The notes under the pieces were generated by a model that ran no database searches, was not told where the DNA came from, and saw only the letters and a list, made by a program, of their open reading frames with translations. Both the position numbers and the translations under genes were made by a program. A DNA stretch of 64,000 nucleotides from Bacteroidales bacterium UBA2287 (GTDB taxonomy: Bacteria > Bacteroidota > Bacteroidia > Bacteroidales > Tenuifilaceae), in NCBI GenBank assembly GCA_002345675.1, contig DDWL01000037.1, positions 1-64,000 of the forward strand. Reading direction: 5' to 3'. Positions 17,964 through 25,916 of this stretch are shown here, piece after piece (positions within the stretch are counted from its first letter, which is position 1; each line of letters opens with the position of its first letter).

Positions 17964-18626
17964 TTAGTTTTTAACACACCGCACCGAAAACCCTTCACAA
18001 TCTCTAACGGTCATACTGCTTAACATAAGGCTTCGATAAGCGCTATAAAAGCAATTGCATTGAAATTTATAATTTGGTTTTTTCTCGTTCAACACCGACC
18101 ACCAGTAGGCGTAAATTCCAATATCCATAAAGTTCCCTAGCTGATTTCGATAGCCCCCTGGAAGAGCAGTAAAACTCGATTCGTTGTTCTCAATGGTTCC
18201 TGATGTTTGGTCATCGCTCCACTGTAAAACGCCGTTGCTAATTTCGCCTTTAGTCATTTTTTTTGCTTTAAGGTAATCATCTTCGTGATAGCCCCAGTCG
18301 TTGATGCTTTTTATTTTGCCTCCAGCTATACTTATGCCCCCCAAGTGGTCACCCAAAGCAAGCCAGTCCTGCTCAGTGGCAATACGCCAGCCCTCGGGAG
18401 CCAACCCTCTGGGGTCTAATGTAGCCCATTGGTTGTATATTTTGCCAAAAACTTCGCCCAATATAGGCTCATTGTTGTAGTAGCACCAAGCAGGAATTTT
18501 GTTTTTGGCACACTTCATCCACTCCATATTTGATGAAGCTTCAAGAATTTTATCACCATTCCTAAAACTATTTAAATCCAGATTAGAGTTCATCCAGATT
18601 TGGGGTCCAATTTTAATATGAGGCAT
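17964..18626 (-). CDS. Leaderless FISUMP-domain protein (second copy)
   Basis: A 220-aa protein made almost entirely of a FISUMP domain: KIGPQIWMNSNLDLNSFRNG, VFGKIYNQWATLDPRGLAPE, GWRIATEQDWLAL, FTALPGGYRNQLGNF, YAYWWSV, and the terminal VRDCEGFSVRCVKN. As with the copy at 13493, there is no signal peptide and the domain starts at residue 4. The two copies are related in domain order but far from identical, so this is not a recent duplication. Its ATG overlaps by one base (TAATG) the stop of a small predicted membrane-protein ORF upstream. Confidence 0.85.
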   Translation of the reverse strand: MPHIKIGPQIWMNSNLDLNSFRNGDKILEASSNMEWMKCAKNKIPAWCYYNNEPILGEVFGKIYNQWATLDPRGLAPEGWRIATEQDWLALGDHLGGISIAGGKIKSINDWGYHEDDYLKAKKMTKGEISNGVLQWSDDQTSGTIENNESSFTALPGGYRNQLGNFMDIGIYAYWWSVLNEKKPNYKFQCNCFYSAYRSLMLSSMTVRDCEGFSVRCVKN

Positions 18627-18739
18627 TAAGAACTTTTTTTAATGATAATAGCTTCAATAAGAACTTCCAGAAAACTCAACGAAATGACAAAAATAGTATT
18701 CCAAATGGTAATGCTCTCAAATTCTTTGCTACCATCCAT
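18626..18739 (-). CDS. Candidate 37-aa single-span membrane protein
   Basis: A short ORF reading MDGSKEFESITIWNTI then a hydrophobic helix (FVISLSFLEVLIEAIII) and a basic tail KKSS. It is supported by its TAATG junction with the FISUMP gene downstream, the single amphipathic-to-hydrophobic design, and a TTTG promoter-like element about 10 bp ahead of the ATG. It would be the first gene of the accessory block. No homologue recognised; it could be chance. Confidence 0.4.
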   Translation of the reverse strand: MDGSKEFESITIWNTIFVISLSFLEVLIEAIIIKKSS

Positions 18740-18987
18740 TTAAGTACAAAGACAATAACCCATAATTGAAGAGCTGTTTGAAATGATGAGAATTTTAAAA
18801 TTTCTGAGATTTTAATGATGTCGAAAATGCGATTACAGCATACAAGTTAATAATAAAGTTTGTTAGTTGGGTAGTTTTTGAGCGCTTAGTTACAAATTGG
18901 TCTCGATATGGCTTTAGAATTTATTAGCTAAGTTTAATCGAACAATTTTTCCTTTAATTGAGTTATAACTCAATTAACTTGAGAAAA

Positions 18988-19704
18988 ATGAAAACAGTAA
19001 TTCATAAAGCCAACACTCGTGGCTTTGCCGATCTTGGTTGGTTAAAAAGTTATCATACTTTCAGCTTTGCAAACTACTACAACCCCGAGCGGGTTCACTT
19101 TGGTGCGCTTCGTGTGCTAAACGACGATTTTGTGGCCCCTGGCCAAGGATTTGGAACACATCCCCACGACAATATGGAAATAGTTTCAATTCCTCTCGAA
19201 GGCGACCTCGAACATAGCGATAGCATGGGTAATGTTGCTGTAATTCGAAATGGCGATATTCAGGTAATGAGTGCAGGTAGCGGAATTACACATAGCGAGT
19301 ACAATAAAAATTCCGATAAACCCGTTAAATTTCTTCAAATTTGGATTTTTCCAAATCAAAAGAATGTTGCTCCTCGTTACAATCAAATTACCCTTAATAT
19401 TGCCGAAAGGCAAAATAAACTTCAGCAAATTGTATCGCCAAACGCAAACGATGAGGGTGTTTGGATTCATCAGGATGCGTGGGTTCATTTAGGTAAATTC
19501 GAAAAGGATTTTTCAACCAATTACAGCTTGAAAAAGAAAGGTAATGGGGTTTACGTATTTGTTATTTCGGGTAATGTTACCGTTAGCGGTGTGGAATTAA
19601 GCGATCGCGATGGACTGGGCGTTTGGGAGGTCGATGATTTTGTACTAAAAGCCAATTCGAGCAACACCGAAGTGCTGTTAATGGAAGTACCCATGGAATT
19701 GTAG
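18988..19704 (+). CDS. Pirin-family bicupin protein
   Basis: Cytoplasmic bicupin of the pirin family (238 aa from the ATG at 18988, which has the family start MKTVIHKANTRGFADLGWLK). The N-terminal cupin carries the metal-binding blocks GFGTHPHDNMEIVSIPLEG (His, His, Glu) and SAGSGITHSEYN. Pirins bind iron, and some act as quercetinases or redox-responsive cofactors; the precise role here is open. The gene is divergent from the accessory block over about 250 bp and followed by repeats. Confidence 0.92.
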   Translation: MKTVIHKANTRGFADLGWLKSYHTFSFANYYNPERVHFGALRVLNDDFVAPGQGFGTHPHDNMEIVSIPLEGDLEHSDSMGNVAVIRNGDIQVMSAGSGITHSEYNKNSDKPVKFLQIWIFPNQKNVAPRYNQITLNIAERQNKLQQIVSPNANDEGVWIHQDAWVHLGKFEKDFSTNYSLKKKGNGVYVFVISGNVTVSGVELSDRDGLGVWEVDDFVLKANSSNTEVLLMEVPMEL

Positions 19705-19727
19705 GGTTTTTAGGCGTGATGTAAAAA

Positions 19728-19915
19728 GCGTATGTCCCCTCGGATTTGCAACCGAGCGCACTTTGCGAGTTCGACGTAGACAATACGAGGGTTTCTTTTT
19801 TAAGAATTTGCAATCCTTTATCCACGTTTTCAAGTAATGTTTTAGGATTAGAAATCCTTGCAGTAAGGCTGAGCCAGATTACAAATCCGTCTCGACAAAT
19901 TAAAATTATAAGGTT
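19728..19915. repeat. Dispersed repeat family C, copy 1
   Basis: The first half of the 474-bp gene-free stretch 19705-20178 is a repeat with the segments TCCCCTCGGATTTGCAACCGAG, GAGTTCGACGTAG, TACGAGGG, GGATTAGAAATCCTTGC and a terminal TTACAAATCCGTCTCGA (each split here into parts of at most 20 bases when compared). The same series of elements, partly inverted in order, recurs at 30700-30840. No coding frame of any quality overlaps it. Confidence 0.6.
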
Positions 19916-19947
19916 AGCAGATTAACTTTCGTTAACTCTCAATACTT

Positions 19948-20076
19948 AAGGTGCAGCGCACCGAGCCATTTGTAATATAGGTAGGGTTAATGGACAAAAG
20001 GTGCAGCGCACCGAAACCTATGGGAGCGAATAAGTTCAAATATACATAGTTGAATGTTACGGTGCTCTGCACCTTG
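19948..20076. repeat. Triple GGTGCAGCGCACC palindrome array (family D)
   Basis: Two perfect copies of AAGGTGCAGCGCACCGA (19949 and 19999) and one inverted, slightly altered copy (ACGGTGCTCTGCACCTT, ending at 20075) within 130 bp. Each is itself a palindrome, so this is a REP-like cluster and not a gene. Sequence from 20077 to 20178 shows nothing recognisable apart from another ACAAATCCGTCTCAATATGG fragment of family C. Confidence 0.7.
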
Positions 20077-20178
20077 ATGACAACGAGTATCTGAAAATTT
20101 TACAAATATTGTGCGGCTCTGCCGCTTACCTAAATGACATTTGATTACAAATCCGTCTCAATATGGAGGTGTATGTAC

Positions 20179-21126
20179 TTAAACCTCAATTATTTTTATA
20201 TTGTGCTCGTCGAGCAGTTTGGTTGTTTCGTTTATGTTGGGCGTAAAACCTAAAATAAATCCACCACCTCCAGCACCACAAAGCTTTAGGTAGAAGTTGT
20301 CCGATTCTAACCCCATTTTCCAGAGGGCCTCGTATTCGGGTAGTACCATTTCCTTAAAGTACGCGAGTTGTAATGTGGATAACTTTTTTAGGCAAGGGAA
20401 AAAGTTTAGCGTGTCTCCCTTTTTTAAATAATTAATACACTGGTTGTTGGCGCTAATAACCGTTTCGGTAATTATCTTAAAGTATTCGGGATTGCTGCAC
20501 TTTTCGTTGTACATTTTAACATACTCGCCTGTTAATCGGGCTTTGTCTGTGTCAATAATAAAGGGATGAAAAATGGTGTAGTTAACATTTTCAACTTTTA
20601 AATCGTCGTTGTGTACATAAACCCCTTTGTTTAAAAAGCAGGTCAATGAGTCGAGACCCGAGCTTTTGCCGTGGAAGTAGGATTCGAGAAAGGCGAGTTT
20701 CTTGCGTAAAACGGGTAGGTTTTCGTCCTTTTGTATGTCGTTGTTTTTCTTGTAATACTTGCTGAAAATAGCGGCTGTAAGTGCCCCTGAACTGCCGGCG
20801 CCATAGCCAATTGGGATGCTAGAATTAAAGTATAAGCCTTTGTCTATATCGCTCTTAAGTTGATTGAGATTGATCAACTTTTCCATTTCAGAGTTTGGAA
20901 GTGCACGTTGAAGATGGTTGTAAAAATTGTGTATGGATTTATGCGACTCTAATTGATTGAGGCTAATGGTTTCATTTTTCGATAAAAAGTCGAGTGCGCC
21001 ATAAAAATGTGATAATGGAATAAGCAACGCATCCGATTTGTGCAGAATGGTGTATTCGCCAAATAGCATTATTTTAGCATTGAATTTCAACTTGCTGCTA
21101 ACGTGAGTTCTAAGTAAGTTTAACAC
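20179..21126 (-). CDS. mvk: Mevalonate kinase (GTG start)
   Basis: GHMP kinase of 315 aa predicted to phosphorylate mevalonate. The N-terminal block is FNAKIMLFGEYTILHKSDAL, the ATP-binding glycine loop is PIGYGAGSSGALTAA, and the C-terminal motif is LCGAGGGGFILGF. There is no in-frame ATG before the glycine-rich region, and a stop lies 24 bp upstream, so GTG at 21126 is the likely start. It is on the same strand as the mevalonate operon but separated from mvaD by 404 bp containing repeat-like sequence, so it may have its own promoter. Choice between mevalonate and phosphomevalonate kinase rests on the similarity of the start block to mevalonate kinases. Confidence 0.8.
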   Translation of the reverse strand: MLNLLRTHVSSKLKFNAKIMLFGEYTILHKSDALLIPLSHFYGALDFLSKNETISLNQLESHKSIHNFYNHLQRALPNSEMEKLINLNQLKSDIDKGLYFNSSIPIGYGAGSSGALTAAIFSKYYKKNNDIQKDENLPVLRKKLAFLESYFHGKSSGLDSLTCFLNKGVYVHNDDLKVENVNYTIFHPFIIDTDKARLTGEYVKMYNEKCSNPEYFKIITETVISANNQCINYLKKGDTLNFFPCLKKLSTLQLAYFKEMVLPEYEALWKMGLESDNFYLKLCGAGGGGFILGFTPNINETTKLLDEHNIKIIEV

Positions 21127-21530
21127 AGAGGTTTTATGTTTTGCATTTTACAAAATGATAACTATTCAACAATAAAAAAAATCTCACGCAATCCTGATAA
21201 CTATCCATACCCGTTAGGTTAAGCTCATTTTCCAATGATTATAAAACTCCAAAATTTAATTTTTCTCCTTTACTTTCTCCTTGATGAGAAAGTAAACAAA
21301 GAATCAAGGCAAAACGAAGCTTCTGCCCGCTCTGAACAATTGCTTGTTTTTCAAGCAAGGTAGGCAAAGCCCCCTTGCTGAAAAACTACACAATAGTCCA
21401 TTCACTCCACTGCTGGCTCGCCGTTTTGCCATTCCCCCGCACATCGCTCATAGTAAACATCTTGCGATTTATTAACTGTTTAGGCTTGATGTTTGTTAAG
21501 CCGCTGCTTTTTCATTCTCCCCCTTCAATG
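21127..21530. other. Gene-free stretch with Bacteroidota-type intergenic repeat
   Basis: 404 bp between mvaD and mvk. It contains the inverted pair TTTACTTTCTCCTTGATGAG / GAAAGTAAAC and the mirrored AGCAATTGTT/GCTTGTTTTTCAAGCAAG segments, then CT-rich sequence resembling a common Bacteroidota intergenic element. Short frames here read on neither strand like protein. A promoter for mvk would have to lie at its left part (about 21130-21180); none is clear. Confidence 0.45.
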
Positions 21531-22664
21531 TTATTCCATATATCGAACAGACGTTACTATATTTAGTGGCTTTGGTCCTTCCGAAAGTTCATCGTCAATC
21601 CACGCTTCGTTTTCGAAGTATGCTTTTAGTTCGCTGTTAATATAATCAACTACCTGTTTGCGTGCTGTTTGCGGGTAAAGTATGTGGATATTTGGCCCAG
21701 CATCGAGGGTAAACGCAAAATTAAGGTTGCGATTATCCCTAAATTCCCTCAATTTCGTAATAACTGTTAGCGTATTCGACTTCATTAAGCAAATTGATGG
21801 ATTTGATGAAAGCATTAATGCGTGCAGCGTTAAGGCTTCGTTTTCTACAATTTGAGAGAAGTTTTTTTCGTCTCCATTTTTCAAAGCTGTAATAAGCCTA
21901 TCCATGTTATCCAAGGCCTGTGAGTGTCGGGCATTAGCAAATGGATGGTTTTGCATTAAACGATGCCCCTCTGTACTTGAAAACGATTTTTTGCCAAAAT
22001 CGATAATTAGAATGGCGTTGCCGTATGTTTTAAAAACATTATGTACTTGGCTGTCCATTGGCAAAGCCAATTCGTTGGTCGACCCATTTACAAAATCGGT
22101 TTTACCCCAAATGGCGGTTTTTCCGTAAATCGAACGGCATGCGCTACCAGAGCCAAGTCGAGCTAAGAAGGATGCTTTTTGGTACAGGTCGTCATTGTTA
22201 GTTAAGGTTTTAAATAAATTATTCTCGATGCTGCACAAGCAAAGAGCTAAAGCACTAAACGACGATGCCGAAGAGGCAACTCCAGCCGAATGCGGGAAAG
22301 TATTATGGCTATAAATTTTAAAATTCAGTTTCGCAATAAAGGGAAGGTAGATCGAAATTTTTTCGAAGTACCCTTTTACTTTTTCTTCGAATGCTAAGTT
22401 TTGCTTGTTTTCAAAGAAATACTCAATATTTGGCTGAGCATTTTTTGCTTTTTGGTATGTTATTTTGGTTACTGTTTTCGAGTTTTTGAGGGTGAAACTT
22501 ATCGAAGGATTTAGGGGTAACTGGTCGCCCAATTTTCCCCAGTACTTTATTAGTGCAATATTCGACGGACTTTCCCAGCCTACTGTTTCAGCATTGCTGA
22601 GCTCAAAATCGGTTAAGAGTTTGCCTTCCTGTAAATATCGTTTAGTAAAGATGTCGTCGCTCAT
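21531..22664 (-). CDS. mvaD: Diphosphomevalonate decarboxylase
   Basis: ATP-dependent decarboxylation of mevalonate 5-diphosphate to isopentenyl diphosphate. I use the ATG at 22664 (377 aa, MSDDIFTKRYLQEGKLL), which overlaps the stop of the upstream kinase by 4 bp; the longer frame has no family character. WESPSNIALIKYWGK is the family start block, HSAGVASSASSFSALALCL the ATP-binding loop, and RLGSGSACRSIYG the active-site block. FTLDAGPNIHILYP holds the catalytic Asp. Translationally coupled to the GYDIA kinase. Confidence 0.93.
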   Translation of the reverse strand: MSDDIFTKRYLQEGKLLTDFELSNAETVGWESPSNIALIKYWGKLGDQLPLNPSISFTLKNSKTVTKITYQKAKNAQPNIEYFFENKQNLAFEEKVKGYFEKISIYLPFIAKLNFKIYSHNTFPHSAGVASSASSFSALALCLCSIENNLFKTLTNNDDLYQKASFLARLGSGSACRSIYGKTAIWGKTDFVNGSTNELALPMDSQVHNVFKTYGNAILIIDFGKKSFSSTEGHRLMQNHPFANARHSQALDNMDRLITALKNGDEKNFSQIVENEALTLHALMLSSNPSICLMKSNTLTVITKLREFRDNRNLNFAFTLDAGPNIHILYPQTARKQVVDYINSELKAYFENEAWIDDELSEGPKPLNIVTSVRYME

Positions 22665-23578
22665 AAAACCAATTTTTTGTATGGGAAAATAATGTTGAGC
22701 CCTTTGCCATGAAAATACTGCGCAACATATTCCGAATTGCCATGAGATGTGGCCATTATAAAGTCGCCACCCCAAGCACCAAGTGATTTAATCGAACCTT
22801 TAAAGTCCGAAAAATATTGAGATTTTACTGTTGGCGTATTTAATGAACTTGAAATAATCGACTCGTGGTGAACAATGTGGTTTTCAAACTCTTTAAGGGT
22901 TTTGGAGTGAATTATGGAGTTTGAAATTTCAGTAATAGCTTCAGCTTCGGTTGTCTTTCCCTTAATTTTATCCCCGTATTGCTGCACGCTCGATAGCGAG
23001 TTTTGTTTTCGGCCTAAGTAAACGAAGTAAATGTTTTCGAGAAATGTTGGATTGAAGCGAGCCTCTGTAACGCTTGGGGTGTCTTGAATACGATAAAAAA
23101 TTGACCCATTGGAACGGGCGCAAGCAATGTCGTATCCCGATCCTTCCGACGTTTTGGAAAGTAGCTGGTACGGATTTGTATTGGACCAATAAGCGAGGTT
23201 CGATATTAACGAAGAACTGCTTCCTAAGCCCCATTCCAAAGGAAATTCCAAATTTGTTTTTATGCTTAAATCCTGTTGAGTTGCGCTTAAAACATTACTG
23301 TTGCGTTTTACTGCAAGCAGTAGCTTTTGCAGGTAAAGCGCTGCACTTGATATATTGGTTTTTGTAATTTCCAGATTTCTTAAATTAAATACCGCCTGAA
23401 ACCACAACTCGTTTTTTATATGCGTTTCCCAAGTTAATTCGCCTCTCGAATCGTGTAACGAGGTTACAACCATGCTTTGCCCTAACTTTAACGGCACAGC
23501 AAGTGCCAACGACCCCTCGAGTACAAAATACTCGCCGGTTATTAGTAGCTTTCCGTGCGAATAGTATTGGTTGCTCAT
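22661..23578 (-). CDS. GYDIA-family GHMP kinase, probable phosphomevalonate kinase
   Basis: 305-aa GHMP kinase of the Bacteroidota group named for the motif GYDIA, seen here as SGYDIACARSNG. The N-terminal block is YYSHGKLLITGEYFVLEGSL, and the ATP loop is EWGLGSSSSLISNLA. Because mevalonate kinase and mvaD are accounted for by separate genes, the missing phosphomevalonate kinase step is the best assignment; that is inference from context. It overlaps hmgR by 4 bp upstream and mvaD by 4 bp downstream, making a tightly coupled set. Confidence 0.82.
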   Translation of the reverse strand: MSNQYYSHGKLLITGEYFVLEGSLALAVPLKLGQSMVVTSLHDSRGELTWETHIKNELWFQAVFNLRNLEITKTNISSAALYLQKLLLAVKRNSNVLSATQQDLSIKTNLEFPLEWGLGSSSSLISNLAYWSNTNPYQLLSKTSEGSGYDIACARSNGSIFYRIQDTPSVTEARFNPTFLENIYFVYLGRKQNSLSSVQQYGDKIKGKTTEAEAITEISNSIIHSKTLKEFENHIVHHESIISSSLNTPTVKSQYFSDFKGSIKSLGAWGGDFIMATSHGNSEYVAQYFHGKGLNIIFPYKKLVL

Positions 23579-24903
23579 TTCGGTAAATCGATTTTTAAAG
23601 ATTCTATGTATTCTTGCACGGCTTTGTAGGAAACCTTTTTGTCGTTAAAGTAGTTGATGGCTTTATCTTTTTGAATGTTGTTGGCATTTAATGCGTTAAG
23701 TATGTTGCTTAAATGGAATCGCATATGCCCCTTTTGAATGCCCGTGGTAATTAGCGCACGAACTGCAGAAAAAGTACTGGCAAGACCAACAGCAGCAGTA
23801 ATCTCCATAAGTTCCTTTGCCGATGGATTTCCTAAAATTTCAAGCGAAAGCTTTGCCAACGGGTGCGTTTTGGTTAAGCCGCCAACTGTTCCAAGTGCCA
23901 TAGGGATTCTTAGGGTGTATTTAAATGTGTGCTCATCAACCTCCGCAGTTGTTAAACTTTTGTAATGTCCATCCTTCGAGGCGTATGAATGCCCCGATGC
24001 TTCAACGGCTCTAAAGTCGTTTCCGGTAGCCAAAACAACAGCGTCGATGCCGTTAAATATTCCCTTGTTATGTGTTGTAGCCCTGTAAATATCAATATTT
24101 GCAATGTCAACCGCAGTTTTAAATTTATGTGCAAAATCGTGAGGCGTTAAATTGCCCGATATTTCGGCAAGCTTGTCGATGGAGCATTCGACAGAACACT
24201 CAACAATGCTCTCGGGGGTGTGATTCGACAGAATGGCCATTATAATTTCACAATCCCTTTCGCTGCTCAGGAAATTACTGTTTATGTATTGTTTTAGCGA
24301 TTTGGCCATTTCTTCAAGAGCCGTATTTATAACATTGGCTCCCATGGCATCGGCCGTTTCAAATGAAATTCGAATTTGGTAATAGTTGGAAATTTTATCG
24401 CTAAAATCGAGTAGTTCTATGTCGGTAATACCGCCATTGCGCTCCTTCATGTTTGCAAGAATGGATGCCGAACTTTCGATAATTATTTTTTTAATATCCT
24501 TAAAGTGGGTTACCAGTTGAGACAGCTTACCACCCCACTGAAAGTGAATTTGTCCAATTTTAGTTGTTGAAATAACTTTTGACGAAAAGCCACCTTTGCC
24601 AAACCAAAATTTAGCAGCGGCCGAAGCAGCGGCAACAACCGAGCTTTCCTCAGTAACCATTGGAACGAAATACGCCTTGTTGTTTATAATGAAATTAGGT
24701 GCAATGCTGTAGGGTAAAAAATAGTTCGACAATACATTCTCGCTAATATCGTCTAACTTGCTTTGTATCTCTTTGTTATGTAGTTTAAATTGTTGTAGCA
24801 CATTAAAGTCTTCAGTGTTTTTGCCTTGGCGTTCAGCAATTAGCTGAATTTTCTCTTCGTTGCTAAGGCTCGAAAACCCTTCAATGTATTTATGCTGCGA
24901 CAT
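23575..24903 (-). CDS. mvaA: Class II hydroxymethylglutaryl-CoA reductase
   Basis: Reduces HMG-CoA to mevalonate (442 aa). Class II features are clear: IEGFSSLSNEEKIQLIAE at the start, ENVLSNYFLPYSIAPNF, PMVTEESSVVAAASAAAKFW with the catalytic Glu (E85/E86), THNKGIFNGIDAV with the catalytic Lys, LATGNDFRAVEASGHSYA with the catalytic Asp, and GHMRFHLSNIL with the C-terminal His. ALGTVGGLTKTHPLAK is the class II signature. No membrane domain. The ATG at 24903 is 4 bp from the stop of idi; the gene overlaps the GYDIA kinase by 4 bp. Cofactor preference cannot be read. Confidence 0.95.
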   Translation of the reverse strand: MSQHKYIEGFSSLSNEEKIQLIAERQGKNTEDFNVLQQFKLHNKEIQSKLDDISENVLSNYFLPYSIAPNFIINNKAYFVPMVTEESSVVAAASAAAKFWFGKGGFSSKVISTTKIGQIHFQWGGKLSQLVTHFKDIKKIIIESSASILANMKERNGGITDIELLDFSDKISNYYQIRISFETADAMGANVINTALEEMAKSLKQYINSNFLSSERDCEIIMAILSNHTPESIVECSVECSIDKLAEISGNLTPHDFAHKFKTAVDIANIDIYRATTHNKGIFNGIDAVVLATGNDFRAVEASGHSYASKDGHYKSLTTAEVDEHTFKYTLRIPMALGTVGGLTKTHPLAKLSLEILGNPSAKELMEITAAVGLASTFSAVRALITTGIQKGHMRFHLSNILNALNANNIQKDKAINYFNDKKVSYKAVQEYIESLKIDLPK

Positions 24904-24907
24904 TTCG

Positions 24908-25903
24908 CTATTTTTTTAAAGTTAAATAGGCGAATGCCATTTGTAGGCCTTTTATTTGGTATTGAATGTATTCTCGTAGCTGCCCATAATCTTCGTGCGC
25001 ATACTTGAGCATTGCCGATGCTTGCCCGTATATTGATGGGAGGTTGCTTTTTTTCATCAGGTAGTACCCATCTAAAAATGATTTAATACCACCCGAAATA
25101 ATAATTTGTTTACATAGAATTTCTTCCGACTCAGTTACAATTTTGTTAATGTCTTCAACCATTTGTTCAGCAGTATTACCAATATTCGAAAGGGGTTGAA
25201 GCATTTTGTTTGCAATAGGATTGCTTCTTTTTAGTTCGACTTTCGAGAAGTTTGTACCACCATAAGCCGCAAGTTCTATGGCCTCGAGTGGAAGTTTTAG
25301 TAATACTTTTAGGCTTTCAGGACCAAAACCTTGGCCTACCTCTTTTACAATAACTTTTAAGTTAGTTTGACTTAGAAACAGCTTTATTGTATCAATTGGT
25401 GGGTGAAGCAGCGTTTCGCCTTCGGGTTGAATCCATTCCTGCAAAGGATTTACGTGAATAACCAAGCCGTCGGCTCGAAGCTTTGCTACTAAATCGATAA
25501 TTTCTTGTAGTTTATTTTGATGAACTGCTTGTTCAATTTGGCAAATTCCCAGATTTGCATAAAATGGATAGTCGTTTCCTATAACATCCCTAAGGTCGTA
25601 ATGGTCCAAGTATTTATCGCTTTCCAGTAATGTTCGGCACGAACCGAGCCCCATGCCCAATCCATATTCGTTGCAAGCTTTTGCTAAGTTTGTATTAATA
25701 GTTTTTGCATAGTCGGTTCCGCCAGTCATGCTCGAAATCCACAGGGGTATTTTCATGGTTTTCCCAAGAAACTTTATACCCAAACCATCTTGCTTGGGAT
25801 GAGGATTTAGCAAAGGCTCGTAATTGAATCGATTATCGTGTTCATTTACAATCGACTGCGAATTTAAAGCTAATTCGATATGGTCTTTTTTTCTTTTTTC
25901 CAT
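24908..25903 (-). CDS. fni: Type 2 isopentenyl-diphosphate delta-isomerase
   Basis: FMN-dependent interconversion of IPP and DMAPP (331 aa). It carries the type 2 markers RKKDHIELAL at the N-terminus, PLWISSMTGGT (FMN/substrate loop), GMGLGSCRTLLES, NLGICQ, HVNPLQEWIQPEG, VIVKEVGQGFG and AAYGGTNFS. It lies 4 bp before mvaA and 13 bp after the acyl-CoA dehydrogenase, inside the operon. It is unrelated to the type 1 (Nudix) isomerase. Confidence 0.94.
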   Translation of the reverse strand: MEKRKKDHIELALNSQSIVNEHDNRFNYEPLLNPHPKQDGLGIKFLGKTMKIPLWISSMTGGTDYAKTINTNLAKACNEYGLGMGLGSCRTLLESDKYLDHYDLRDVIGNDYPFYANLGICQIEQAVHQNKLQEIIDLVAKLRADGLVIHVNPLQEWIQPEGETLLHPPIDTIKLFLSQTNLKVIVKEVGQGFGPESLKVLLKLPLEAIELAAYGGTNFSKVELKRSNPIANKMLQPLSNIGNTAEQMVEDINKIVTESEEILCKQIIISGGIKSFLDGYYLMKKSNLPSIYGQASAMLKYAHEDYGQLREYIQYQIKGLQMAFAYLTLKK

Positions 25904-25916
25904 AATTAGACTATTG

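Noticed and set aside
13493..18626. Diversity-generating retroelement with FISUMP/DUF1566 target proteins
   Set aside because: These folds are typical targets, but I saw no reverse transcriptase, no accessory gene and no template/variable repeat pair in the window.
19948..20076. CRISPR-like array
   Set aside because: The GGTGCAGCGCACC units are palindromes, one is inverted, spacing is irregular and no cas gene is present.
22665..22775. 37-residue N-terminal extension of mvaD
   Set aside because: It overlaps the GYDIA kinase, has no family character, and the ATG at 22664 gives the coupled 4-bp overlap.
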